A DNA stretch of 64,000 bases from Streptomyces sp. NBC_01314 (lineage in GTDB: Bacteria > Actinomycetota > Actinomycetes > Streptomycetales > Streptomycetaceae). Below the pieces are notes generated by a model that was not told the origin of the DNA, did no database searches, and saw only the letters and a program-made list of their open reading frames with translations. Numbering within the stretch: position 1 is the stretch's first letter; the number at the start of each line of letters is the position of its first letter. Below, one piece after another: positions 36,801 to 45,150 of this stretch. Both the position numbers and the translations under genes were made by a program. The DNA is taken from positions 7,626,001 to 7,690,000 of the forward strand of contig NZ_CP108394.1 of NCBI RefSeq assembly GCF_041435215.1, given 5' to 3'.

Positions 36801-36920
36801 CTTCAGATGAAGCAAGGCCCCGATGACGGGTACGTATTCCGCCGGCTCTAGAGAGCCGCGCAGCAGATCCGCCGCTTCCATGAGTCGGCGCTCAAGCCGT
36901 TCGACCGTCATCCTGACCAT
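33864..36920 (-). CDS. Type I-like DNA methyltransferase, HsdM-HsdS fusion
   Basis: 1018 residues. HsdM part: GGEFYTPRGVVRLL (149 on), SAM motif DPCVGTGGMLIDARR (175 on), catalytic NPPF (252-255); N6-adenine methylation is expected. A long helical middle follows. The last ~200 residues look like one target-recognition half of HsdS: LGDVVLSLTRGTA, LAPGDVLLGG and the conserved end LPNLEEQQRLVDQIARL. No HsdR motor-nuclease gene exists in the element, and the N-terminus has no nuclease as in type IIG enzymes. ATG 36920 follows AGGGGGG. Same strand as rloB, 105 bases downstream of it, so probably one operon. It may mark self DNA for neighbouring defence effectors. Confidence 0.85.
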   Translation of the reverse strand: MVRMTVERLERRLMEAADLLRGSLEPAEYVPVIGALLHLKQADDRYGNSLPKAARWTRLTEVSGGLPAEERLRAVFAALANEGPPQSADAASLLLVGTTKRSHTGMTRVIEHFGRLRLSDDDLAHPDVLGDAFESLLRWSADAASHKGGEFYTPRGVVRLLTALGRPAAGMRVYDPCVGTGGMLIDARRYVRDHGGDAGSLFLAGQDANSGALLLSSLNMQLHGAEQYRLAQGDALTHPETPGDCFDLVVSNPPFSMNYSLASVPHAAERMPYGTTPERGKADLMFLQHMLYMAQGRNGSVVTVMPQGVLFRGAGEREIRTRLLDADLIEAVIALSPNLFYGTGIPACVLVLRAGRRPDSRHRGRVLFINAEGEYYAGRAQNFLLPEHAEKIAATFHSRTEVPGFSKFITRETLTENADNLTVHRYVRREAATERQDLRAHLEGGMPAVEVTAAKPLLDAYGVQPTDLFQERAGSSDYLDFRVRGERPNTHTLTRMARTRESTLWEAFDKAWESVTDQISDAFRLDSSSVPGQPGQVPWTAVRNAIADTVRKPLAQIGLLDSYAVGGMVEDWLGQNEATFKALAARGFAAVVDDWCADVTDRLTAGQPRARYALDTALEHPVVIALLPGFLSELSSARERAGELSAQLKEAMAADEQGEADLYPGDWAGIPALRRARSTAVRRVRELEADMPLEEARRALDAEGARAVVLGALRDDLSGRLTRILGERRAEFIALYEAWDAKYGLSFQEIEGRLPGFSATSRALRQTPWSQQSGVDPRHRDAELLFNVIEAEEAINGEITKLDMKQHFALLPVLDAVDERSSDVERLSLGDVVLSLTRGTAGPSSTDTSGLPVIWPSNMTGAGLDLADLRYIIGSGRVGHRLAPGDVLLGGLRRSERIGQAYRVAVWHGELPDATHSSYVLRLIPDPARLLPDYLAAWLRHPLVRRRVETLTTASPMSLDRDLLNSDIELPNLEEQQRLVDQIARLAAEQADRRIQHDKAVRIREGLAGRLLGGPLDF

Positions 36921-37025
36921 GTCGGCCCCCCTGCCAGTGCCTTTGCGTAGCCCACGGACCGCGTGACGTGTCCGGTACATCTCTTAAGGTGATTCAGCGG
37001 TCCCGGAGACCGGACTGCCGCCGCG

Positions 37026-37736
37026 TCAGTAATCAGCGATGCCGAGGCCATCCTCAACGAACCGCCAGACGTCGGTGTACGGATCCCAGCGAGTCTGATC
37101 CGGCCCAGTGTGCTGGGAATTGATGCGCTCGGCGTACTGGCGGGCCTTCTTGTAGCCGTCGTCCAACTGGCCGGGCCTGATGCGTTTGGCGTCGTCTGGC
37201 GACACCGAACGGGCGGGACCGTAGCTCTCCATGAACCGAGGGTGGTGCTTCAGCCGGTTCACCACGCTGTCGCAGACACCACCGAACGTGCTCGTGTAGT
37301 TCTGGAAATGCAGCAGCCGCCACAACTCGAAGCACGGGTGCGAGTACGCGATCCGCACGCCCGCTCGGCGGGCTTCCGCGAAGGCAGTCGGGATGCCCTG
37401 GTGCTGATCTCGGTCGAAGAGGCACCACACCTGCGGCCAGTTCCACGCGTCCCGGCGCAGCCCAGCCTCCTTCGCGGCTCGCTCGGCCTTGTCGAGCTTC
37501 TCAACGGCGTCGCTGACGAGCGGTACTGGCTTGCGCCGGGCACCCGACACCTGAGCATTCGCGATGAAGTGATGGACCTGATGTTCCGGAGTGGCGCGGG
37601 TGCCGTTTGCGACGACCCATTCGATGAACTCAGGCTCTGTGACCTCCCCTTCGGTGAAAACGAAAACCTCACGCGCACGCTCACCGCGTGGCTGTCGCGC
37701 GCGCCGAACCGACTCCCGCCCCCTGGTCCTGGCCAT
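37026..37736 (-). CDS. rloB: RloB-like TOPRIM-fold protein
   Basis: 236 residues of the RloB family, first seen inside type I restriction loci. Signatures: FVFTEGEVTEPEFIEW (TEGE at 28-31, the TOPRIM glutamate), VWCLFDRDQH (DRD 108-110, the TOPRIM aspartates) and AYSHPCFELWRLLHF (130 on). Its ATG overlaps the stop of rloA as TGATG, so the two are coupled. In PARIS systems an AAA ATPase (AriA) holds a TOPRIM nuclease (AriB) inactive until an anti-restriction protein appears; the pair here has that composition, but AriB is a different family (DUF4435). The parallel is inference. Confidence 0.85.
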   Translation of the reverse strand: MARTRGRESVRRARQPRGERAREVFVFTEGEVTEPEFIEWVVANGTRATPEHQVHHFIANAQVSGARRKPVPLVSDAVEKLDKAERAAKEAGLRRDAWNWPQVWCLFDRDQHQGIPTAFAEARRAGVRIAYSHPCFELWRLLHFQNYTSTFGGVCDSVVNRLKHHPRFMESYGPARSVSPDDAKRIRPGQLDDGYKKARQYAERINSQHTGPDQTRWDPYTDVWRFVEDGLGIADY

Positions 37737-38989
37737 CAGTCGCGTCCTGTCTCCCCTGCCCGTGCCTTCAGCACCCTGCGTCCGATCTGCCCTTCCGTGA
37801 CCCGCGGGACCGCCCCGAAGGAGCCCGCGAGATAGGAGTCCATGAGGTCCTCCTCCGCACCCGGCTCCACGTCGCTGAGCGGGTACAACTCGGTCGCACC
37901 CGTGTCGTCCTTCTGAGTCAGCCAGATCTGTCCCGGCTCCAGAGGACGCCCGCCCCTGGGTGCTCTGAGCAGCGACGGATCGTGGGAGGTGAAGACGAGC
38001 TGTGCACCCTTCGTATTGCTCCACGGGGCCTGGAAGAGCCGCACGACCTCGGCGGCGAAACGCGGGTGAAGGCTGGCGTCCAGTTCGTCGATCAGCAGGA
38101 CCGCCCCGTCGTCGAGGGCCCGGAGCAGTGGTCCGATCAGCGCGAACCATGAGCGGGTACCGAACGACTCGCTCTGCCAGTCCATCGGGACGGCTTCGCC
38201 GCCCTCGCCATGGTGCAGCAGCCGGACGACGGGGCGCTCACCGAGCCGTTGCTCGACCCTGGCCCCGCTGATACCGAGGTCGGCCACACGCAGCAGTCCT
38301 TCGATGCGTTCCCGGAATCGCTCGTCGAGCAGGTGCCCGGCGGTGTAGCCCTCCCGTTCCAGGCGCTCCACCTCCGGGTTGATGTCCCACAGATTTAGCT
38401 TGAACCAGTCGTAGATCCGGGTGAGCTGCGGGTGGTTGTCATTGGCCGCGCGAGACAGCAGCAGCGCATTCTGCCGCGTCGTCCTGGCAAGCCGGGCACG
38501 ATCCTGCACCCGTTCGCCCGGAAATTCGAACGGCTCTGCTCGCCTGGCGTCACGGTCGAGCCATACCTGCCGCCGACCTTTCGGATACGAGTGCAGCCAC
38601 TCGGCCTCCACCCGTTCCGTACCCAGCTCGAAGCCGTACGTCCAGCGGACCTGGTCTGCCAGCACGAAGTCGGCTTCGTAGAAGGTGGGTTCGGCGCCGG
38701 ACTTCGCGTCCAAGGCGAACTCGTCCCGGGGAATGCCCTGCCGGGAGGTCCACTGCGCGTACGAGCCGAGGACGGCTTCCCGCATCTTCGTGAGAGCGGC
38801 GATCACGTTGGACTTGCCGGAGGCGTTCGCGCCGAAGATCCCGACCAGCGGGTAGACGTCCACGGTCTTGCCGTCAGAGAGGTTCACCGCGCGAGCCACG
38901 TCGGACTTCTCGCCGGCAGGTACAACAAAGGAGAGCTCCTGCTCGTCACGCAGCGACCGGACATTCGCCACGCGGAAGCTCAGCAACAT
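37736..38989 (-). CDS. RloA-like AAA (ABC/SMC-type) ATPase
   Basis: 417 residues. ABC-type ATPase beginning MLLSFRVANVRSLRDEQELS, with Walker A GANASGKS (53-60) and Walker B VLLIDELDASLHP near residue 300, then LVFTSHDPSLL (switch histidine). This is the AAA_21/AAA_15 type found in OLD, RloA and AriA proteins. ATG 38989 has GGAGGG seven bases upstream. First gene of the rloA-rloB-hsdMS unit. It likely regulates RloB through ATP hydrolysis, perhaps sensing phage factors. Confidence 0.85.
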   Translation of the reverse strand: MLLSFRVANVRSLRDEQELSFVVPAGEKSDVARAVNLSDGKTVDVYPLVGIFGANASGKSNVIAALTKMREAVLGSYAQWTSRQGIPRDEFALDAKSGAEPTFYEADFVLADQVRWTYGFELGTERVEAEWLHSYPKGRRQVWLDRDARRAEPFEFPGERVQDRARLARTTRQNALLLSRAANDNHPQLTRIYDWFKLNLWDINPEVERLEREGYTAGHLLDERFRERIEGLLRVADLGISGARVEQRLGERPVVRLLHHGEGGEAVPMDWQSESFGTRSWFALIGPLLRALDDGAVLLIDELDASLHPRFAAEVVRLFQAPWSNTKGAQLVFTSHDPSLLRAPRGGRPLEPGQIWLTQKDDTGATELYPLSDVEPGAEEDLMDSYLAGSFGAVPRVTEGQIGRRVLKARAGETGRD

Positions 38990-39016
38990 GCGGTAACCCT
39001 CCCCATCGTCCCGCAC

Positions 39017-39404
39017 AGGGTAACGGCGCGCTCAATGATGCGCTGACGAAACGCCACGGGGCCCATGCACGGGGCCGCCCGTAGGGGAATCCGGGTTACG
39101 GAGCGTTGCGAGGAGATCGGCCCCCGTAGGTGGAGCCATGGCCACCGCGGCGCCCGGGGCGGAGCCGTTGCGCATGGGAAGGGGACTCCGCTGCGCCATG
39201 GTTTGGCCGCCGCTGCTGAGCTGGAGCGACGTCCAGGATTTCGTATCGGGCGGCTCTCTCAAGGAGCGGTAGGGACCACAAAGGGACCGCAAGGACAGGA
39301 ACCAACCGACAAGGACCGCGCAAGACCGACACAGGTGCACGCGTCTGACCTGCAAGAACGGCGTGAATGGGCACTGATCGGCAAGGACCGCCAAGATCCT
39401 TAAT
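39017..39404 (+). other. Right end of element A, non-coding
   Basis: No gene. Contains GGGGCGGAGCCGTTGCGCATG, then paired repeats GGGACCACAAAGGGACCGC (39272-39290), then GATCGGCAAGGACCGCCAAG directly before att copy 2. The same blocks in the same order precede att copies 3 and 4 and also occur at 50240-50545. Confidence 0.75.
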
Positions 39405-39450
39405 GGACTCATAATCCGTCGGCCGTGGGTTCGAGTCCCACCCGCCCCAC
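39405..39450 (+). repeat. att copy 2
   Basis: Exact 46-base copy of the tRNA 3' end. The 5' half of the tRNA is absent, so this is an integration footprint and not a gene. Confidence 0.95.
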
Positions 39451-40169
39451 TTCAGCAGGGCTCTGACCTGCGGAAACGTTCATTTTGGGTGTCGGAGCGT
39501 CAACTTTGCCTGAACGGACTGAATCCGCTGCTCGCAAGTTTGGAGACCGCCGGCGCTCAGGGAGCTCCAACCTCTCTGACCTGCGGCGAAGTAGGTGGTC
39601 GTGGTTGTCGCTCGCAGTCCGGGCGGCTGCCCTGAGGCTCGATACCAAGGTCCAGGGACCGGACAGGGACCGGGACGACGCAGCCGTGTCCAGGCCAACG
39701 GTGTCTCCGGGGCGATTCGTTGTCCGATTTACCTGTTGTGTAGGCATCGGGTGCGTACATCCTTGGTGCGGCCAGTCGAATGCCGAACCGGCAGAGTGGG
39801 CGGCGCGGCTGCCGGTACGTCTGGTTCGCAACGTGGGGGCAAGAAACTGCCCGAAGAGGAAACGGCCCTGCGGGGTCGCCGGCGGCCTGTTTCCGGAGTC
39901 GTCCGCCCGGTGCGCCAGCCCGGCCGCACAGGAGGTCTGAGCCCTGGCGACCGGCTCGGCGTCGGCGGACCTTCTCAGAGTTGGCTCCGCTCCGCCGTAT
40001 GACTGGTGGACTCGGCCTCTTTGATCGGGACCTGCGGGTCGCTTCGCGGTGATTTCAGGGGAGCCCGAGAATGCGGGACTGGAGCGGTGTACCTGCGACG
40101 AGGTGAGCGAGGGCGGCCCATGACCAGTGCGAGCGGACGAGGAGAGCAGCCCGTTCAAAGGGGGAAGCC
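39451..40169 (+). other. Left end of element B, non-coding
   Basis: About 720 bases without a gene. CTGACCTGCGGAAACGTTC and GTCAACTTTGCCTGAACGGA resemble the other left ends. CCAGGGACCGGACAGGGACC (39652-39671) matches the element A left repeat at 19 of 20 positions. Confidence 0.75.
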
Positions 40170-41255
40170 ATGAGCCGGCTGTCGAAGGTGTTCGAGCTCA
40201 ACCCCGTCGGACCCGACTGGCCACGAGGGGTGATGTTCCTGGACATCGCGCTGGTGCCGCTAATCGTCTTCTGGGCGATCGGGCACGAGCAGTATCTACT
40301 CAGCGCGTTGTTCGGCCTGCTGTTCACGTGGCTGGTCGACCCGGGAGGCAGCTACGGGCACCGCGCGTCGCACATCGCCGTCTTCGCGGTGATCGGCGCA
40401 GGGCTGACCGCTCTGGGGTTCGGCATCGGCGCGGACGCCTGGGGCTGGCTGGTGCTGGCGGCCTTCGTGGTCACGCTGGTGGCCGGACTGGCGGTCGCGT
40501 TCGGGGTGCACAGGTTCGTTGCCGCCCTGCTTCTGAACCTTTGGTTCATCGTCGCCCTCGGATTCGCGTTCAGCCTTCATCATCACGCCCGCATCACCAG
40601 CTACACCTGGGCTCAGGTACTTGCCTGGATTGGAGGGGCGGCGCTGTGGATCGTGATGACGTTCGTCGGGTGGCTGATCCGCGGGCGCGCGGAAGTGCCT
40701 CAGCCGATCGCCGAACTCCCCGGTGACATCTCGCGGCGGAAGCTGACCCCGCCGCTGATCACGTTCGCGGTGATCCGCGCTCTGGTCATGGCCGGCACCG
40801 TCGCGCTTGCCTTCGGACTGAACCTGTCGCATGGCACGTGGCTGCCGATCGCGGCCATGATCGCGATGAAGCCGAGCCTGGAACAGGCCACGCTCGTCTC
40901 CGCGCAGCGGCTTGCCGGCGCGCTCATCGGCGCCGCCGCAGCGGCGCTGCTTCTGCTCCTGCCCGCCAGTGAACACGGACTCAGGCTGTTCGCGGTCGAT
41001 CGCGGACTCGAAGTGGTCGCCCTCGTCCTGATGATGCACGGGGTGGCGATTCGCTTCTGGAACTACGCCCTGTACTCGGCGGCCATCGCCATGGGCGTGC
41101 TCATCCTGGTGGACCTTCCGCAGCCCTCCGACTATGCCGCCGAGGGCTACCGGGTGTTGTGGACGTTGTGCGGCGTGGGGATCGGTCTGCTCGTCATGCT
41201 GCTGGCAGGCCTGCTCGCCAAGCGCACCACCAAAGCGCCGGCTCAACCAGCCTGA
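40170..41255 (+). CDS. FUSC-like integral membrane protein
   Basis: 361 residues with roughly ten membrane segments in two halves split by a cytosolic linker (RGRAEVPQPIAELPGDISRRK). The second half, with HGTWLPIAAMIAMKPSLEQATLVSAQRLAGALIGA, matches the FUSC/aromatic-acid-exporter pattern. ATG 40170 has GGGGGAA just upstream. It may export aromatic or weak acids, but function is inferred from family resemblance only. First cargo gene of element B. Confidence 0.75.
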   Translation: MSRLSKVFELNPVGPDWPRGVMFLDIALVPLIVFWAIGHEQYLLSALFGLLFTWLVDPGGSYGHRASHIAVFAVIGAGLTALGFGIGADAWGWLVLAAFVVTLVAGLAVAFGVHRFVAALLLNLWFIVALGFAFSLHHHARITSYTWAQVLAWIGGAALWIVMTFVGWLIRGRAEVPQPIAELPGDISRRKLTPPLITFAVIRALVMAGTVALAFGLNLSHGTWLPIAAMIAMKPSLEQATLVSAQRLAGALIGAAAAALLLLLPASEHGLRLFAVDRGLEVVALVLMMHGVAIRFWNYALYSAAIAMGVLILVDLPQPSDYAAEGYRVLWTLCGVGIGLLVMLLAGLLAKRTTKAPAQPA

Positions 41256-41858
41256 TCGATCGCCACCGACGACCACGGGAGCGTTACGCGCTGCTCGCGG
41301 TCGGCCTGACCATCGGCGTGCACCAGGCGGGCGGCCGCCGAACCATCCCGAGCGCCAGCATCGGTACCGCCTCCGGTTGCCGGGAAGACCCGGGGCGGCC
41401 CGTAGCCCGACCGTGTGACATGACCTGCCGAAATCGGTGCCACAGCGGGGTGGTCGCTCTCGCCCGCGGCGAAGGATGCTTTCGTCTGGGGCCGGGCATC
41501 CACAGGGCGCGTGGTTCGAGTCGCGCAGGCCGCTCTGGTGGCGGCATGCGGCGTGGTGGCCGCCGCAACGCTGGTCGTCCTCGGCGACCGGTGGTCAGAA
41601 CGACGACGAACGCGACCGTGTTGTACACGATCCACCGCCAGTACAGGCGGGTGTCCCAACCGCTTCGTGCGGTCGTCTCACGGCGGGAGCCAGAAGCGGT
41701 CATCACCCACTCCTCCGGTCTCGTCGGCCCTCAGGCGTGGCCCGCCATCCCGGTGACCCGCAGGGTGCGCCTGCCGTACGGCGCCCCCAGCGGCGGGAAG
41801 GTTGCTCCACCGGCCGGCGCGGCAGCGCGGCTCCGGGATCGGGTGCATCGGGAGAACC
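41256..41858. other. Degenerate region with a possible membrane-protein fragment
   Basis: No intact gene in about 600 bases. On the minus strand from 41706, a start followed by YWRWIVYNTVAFVVVLTTG looks like the first membrane helix of a longer protein, after which the frame degenerates to Arg/Pro-rich sequence. I read it as a possible decayed gene, without certainty. Confidence 0.35.
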
Positions 41859-42419
41859 GTGGGCAAAACACCGGGCAGGAGCCGCCGGGAGTCGAGGCGC
41901 GCCATCGTGCGGTCGCTGCTGACCACGGGGCTCCTCCTCAGCGCCTACTACCTGCTGCCGTTCGATTCAGCCTTCACCACGGGCACGGTCCTCGGGCTTG
42001 CCGTCGGCATCGCCGCCGTGGCGCTGCTCCTGTCCTGGCAGATCCGGAAGATCTCGCGCTCGCAGCGGCCCAAACTGCGGGCCATGGAAGCCGTAGGGAC
42101 GACCCTTCCGCTGTACCTCCTCCTGTTCGCCACGACCTACTACCTGATGGAGCGCAGCGCATCCGGCAGCTTCAGCGAGCCGCTGTCGCGGTCCGACGCG
42201 CTGTACTTCACCGTGACCGTGTTCAGCACGGTCGGTTTCGGCGACATCAGCCCGCGCAGCGAACCGGCCCGATTGCTGGTCACGGGGCAGATGGCGGCGA
42301 ATCTGTTGTTGATCGGTGTCGCGGCCCGGTTCTTGCTGTCGGCGGTCGAGCACGCCAGGAAGCGGCAAGATCACCCAGCGACCGACGCCCAGAACGGCGG
42401 GACAACGGGCGGACCGTGA
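41859..42419 (+). CDS. Two-transmembrane potassium channel family protein
   Basis: 186 residues. Two N-terminal hydrophobic helices, then LYLLLFATTYYLMER, the pore helix DALYFTVTVFSTVGFGD with the selectivity filter TVGFG, and a final helix LLVTGQMAANLLLIGVAARFLL. So it is an ion-channel-2 potassium channel with an additional N-terminal membrane hairpin and no RCK domain. GTG 41859 follows GGGAG by four bases. In element B next to glutamate decarboxylase, suggesting ion or pH homeostasis cargo. Confidence 0.85.
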   Translation: MGKTPGRSRRESRRAIVRSLLTTGLLLSAYYLLPFDSAFTTGTVLGLAVGIAAVALLLSWQIRKISRSQRPKLRAMEAVGTTLPLYLLLFATTYYLMERSASGSFSEPLSRSDALYFTVTVFSTVGFGDISPRSEPARLLVTGQMAANLLLIGVAARFLLSAVEHARKRQDHPATDAQNGGTTGGP

Positions 42420-42481
42420 CGACAGCGCGTGTCCCCTTGAACCCATCGCGCAGTGGCCCACTCGATACACGGCAGCCGCGA

Positions 42482-42808
42482 CTACACCTTGTGTGTCTCT
42501 GGCAGCCTGGCAGATCCCCTGCTGGTATCGCCGCGACCATGCCCAGCGGCGACATCGATCCCCATGCCCTTCTTCCCGGCCCGCTTCCCAAGCTTGTGTT
42601 CCTTGCCCGTGCCGTCCTTGTCCTTGACGAGCACGCCGACACCGTCGACCTTCATGTACTCGGTGGGCTTGTCCCAGTTCTTCAGCACCTTGGCCGCCTC
42701 GTCGGCGAGGTCCTTGTCGGGGCAGAACGCGAGCACCAACTGTTGGCTGTCGCCGCCGTGTCTCACCGTGGCCGTTCGAAGTGCAGCCGTACCGTCTGCG
42801 GCGGTCAA
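42482..42808 (-). pseudogene. Truncated DUF1269-type protein
   Basis: Residues from CPDKDLADEAAKVLKNWD through EYMKVDGVGVLVKDKDG to EHKLGKRAGKKGMGI match the start of DUF1269 family membrane proteins. After MGI the frame is lost; GMVAAIPAG, the expected glycine-rich membrane segment, continues in another frame and then stops matching. A frameshifted, C-terminally truncated relic. Confidence 0.65.
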
Positions 42809-43147
42809 TCGGCCTTACTTGCGGACAAGCGGATGCCTCCGGCGAAAAAAAGGGGTACCGCCGAAATCCCGGCGTCACTTCCTTGGAGGTTGCAGTGGCG
42901 CCCGGGCCCAAAGTGGGGAAGACCAGTCTCAGGTGCTCCGTGCTGTCAGAGGTACCGAGAGTGCAATGCACCCTTTACTCCCGTTCATCCTATTGCAGTA
43001 TCGGCGGTAGGGCGGTTTGCGTCATGCCCCAGCACCGCAGAAGATGCAGGTCGCCGCCCCCGGAGCCCTGTTCCAAGGGCGGGTCCCCGCCCTCCCGGCC
43101 CAGTGCGTCTCTCGTCAAGGCAAGCGGCGGCGCTGTTTGATCGACTC
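42809..43147. other. Non-coding region upstream of glutamate decarboxylase
   Basis: About 340 bases without a gene. It should contain the decarboxylase promoter; I see no convincing hexamers or operator. Confidence 0.4.
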
Positions 43148-44512
43148 ATGACCAAGCGCAATGAAGCGGCTCTTTTCGGTAACCGGTTCTTGACTGTGCC
43201 CGCCCCCTCGGAGACGTTCCCCGAGGAAGGCATGGCCGCGACGGACGCGATGAGGCTCGTGGATGTGGATCTCGCCATGGAGGGCGACCCGCAGCGCAAC
43301 CTCGCCACGTTCGTCACCACGTGGATGGAGCCGGAGGCGCAACGGCTGATCGCCGAGAACCTCCACCGCAATTTCATCGACCACGCGGAGTACCCCATCT
43401 CCGCCGAGATCGAGCAGCGTTGCGTGCGCATGCTCGCCGACCTCTTCCACGCGCCGGGCCGGACGACCGGATGCCGGACCCAGGGCTCGTCCGAGGCGAT
43501 CATGCTCGGCGCGCTGTCGCTGAAGTGGAAGTGGCGCGAGCGCCGCCAGGCAGCGAACCTGTCGACCGACCGGCCCAACCTGGTTTTCGGGGGAGACGTC
43601 CACGTCGTGTGGGAGAAGTTCTGCCGCTACTTCGACGTCGAGCCGCGGATCGTGCCGCTCGCCGAGGGCAAGTACACAATCGGCCCTGAAGACGTGGAGC
43701 CCCACCTCGACGAGAACACGATCGGCGTCGTCGCCGTCCTCGGCACCACGTTCACCGGCCACAAGGACGATGTCGTCGGAATCGACAAGCTCCTGCGGGA
43801 CATCCGCAAAGAGCGGGACCTCGACATCCCGATCCACGTCGACGGCGCCAGCGGCGCATTCGTATGGCCCTTCCTCTACCCCGACTCCACATGGGACTTC
43901 CGGCTCGAACAGGTCCGTTCGATCAACGTCTCGGGACACAAGTACGGCCTGGTCTACCCCGGCATCGGATGGCTGGTCTTCCGCGAGGAGGCCGACCTGG
44001 CCAAGGACCTCGTGTTCTACGAGAACTACCTGGGCAAGACCGACGCGACGTTCACCCTGAACTTCTCCACCGGTGCGTCGATGGTGCTCGCGCAGTACTA
44101 CAACTTCGTGCGGCTCGGCCGCCAGGGCTACACCTACGTCATGAAGATCATGCAGGAGAACGCCCGCGCGCTGGCGGACAACCTGCGCAGCAGCGGCCGC
44201 TTCGAAGTGATCGGAAGCGACCTCGAACAGCTGCCCCTGGTCGCCTTCCGTCTCGCAGGCAAGCACGCCTACGACGAGTCCGACATCGCCTGGCAGCTCT
44301 CGGCCGAACGGGGCTGGATGGTGCCGGCCTACACGCTCCCGCCCAACGCCGAGAAGGTGAAGATCCTGCGCGCCCTGGTCAAGGAGACCCTCAGCCGCGA
44401 GCAGATCGATCGCCTGACCCAGGACATTGCCGACGCCTGCCGCACGTTGGACGGCAAAGGGGCGACCCACGGGATCGAGCGGAACCAGGTCAAGCGCGGC
44501 ACCGGCTACTGA
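43148..44512 (+). CDS. gadB: Glutamate decarboxylase
   Basis: 454-residue PLP enzyme converting glutamate to GABA and CO2, consuming a proton. Visible: CRTQGSSEAIMLGAL (cofactor phosphate region), IHVDGASGAFVWPFLYPD and the Schiff-base lysine K265 in NVSGHKYGLVYPGIGW. Full family length. No glutamate/GABA antiporter lies in the element, so acid-resistance export would need a chromosomal partner. ATG 43148 chosen. Third cargo gene of element B, after FUSC and channel genes. Confidence 0.93.
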   Translation: MTKRNEAALFGNRFLTVPAPSETFPEEGMAATDAMRLVDVDLAMEGDPQRNLATFVTTWMEPEAQRLIAENLHRNFIDHAEYPISAEIEQRCVRMLADLFHAPGRTTGCRTQGSSEAIMLGALSLKWKWRERRQAANLSTDRPNLVFGGDVHVVWEKFCRYFDVEPRIVPLAEGKYTIGPEDVEPHLDENTIGVVAVLGTTFTGHKDDVVGIDKLLRDIRKERDLDIPIHVDGASGAFVWPFLYPDSTWDFRLEQVRSINVSGHKYGLVYPGIGWLVFREEADLAKDLVFYENYLGKTDATFTLNFSTGASMVLAQYYNFVRLGRQGYTYVMKIMQENARALADNLRSSGRFEVIGSDLEQLPLVAFRLAGKHAYDESDIAWQLSAERGWMVPAYTLPPNAEKVKILRALVKETLSREQIDRLTQDIADACRTLDGKGATHGIERNQVKRGTGY

Positions 44513-45150
44513 CACACTTCCGGTGTCGGGGAGGGACTCCAGAACTCTGCCTGGTCTCGCGCTTCACGTGGCAGGGCGTCCGGTAGGCACCACGTCCATG
44601 TCGAACAAGACGGCCAGCTCCTGGCAGGTCAGCGGCCCTTGACGAAGCCCGGGCCCCCGGGGCCTGACGAAGACCCGCTCTGCAGCACCAGCTCACCGGG
44701 GCCGCGATCAACTCGCCCGCATGGCTGTGAAGGCATAAACGGGAGTCGTTTCGCGATGCTTTGGGGAGTCGTTTCGCGTGCCTCGCCGTGATCAAAGTAG
44801 GCGGGTTTTGATGTCGCTCGTGTGGAACGAGATCGGGGTCCGAGAGGGAACGGACCAGGAAACTGGTGTTGCTGTCAGAGGTTTCGGACACCGCCTCGAA
44901 TCAGCCCAGCACATGCAAAGATCCCGCCCGATCAACCGATCGGACGGGATCTCGTCAACCGCCCCCGAGCTAACTCAAGAACAGTTGGGGCCTTGACCCC
45001 GCAGGATCTGGGCCTGCCGGTCCCGGCCGGAAGGGAGAACGACAGCATCGGACTGTCCATCGGCCCCGACCTGCTGGGGGCCTTCATGGCACCGCTGCCG
45101 CCACACGGCCCCAACAGCATCGTGCGGACACGCGACGTTGGCCCGCGGCG
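44513..45150. other. Non-coding region with direct repeats and a hairpin
   Basis: No gene in about 640 bases. GGGAGTCGTTTCGCG occurs twice, at 44741-44755 and 44764-44778, spaced 23 bases apart (about two helical turns), as in operators. At 44920-44951 a 14-bp stem with one mismatch (GATCCCGCCCGATC / GATCGGACGGGATC) around AACC could be a terminator. Confidence 0.5.

Noticed and set aside
39405..39450. Second CAT tRNA gene
   Set aside because: Only the 3' half is present; the acceptor 5' strand and D arm are missing, so it cannot fold. The same holds for the copies at 47191 and 52333.
41159..43147. A very long open frame leading into glutamate decarboxylase
   Set aside because: High GC suppresses stops; the upstream part overlaps the channel gene in another frame and has no domain. 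The enzyme starts at 43148.
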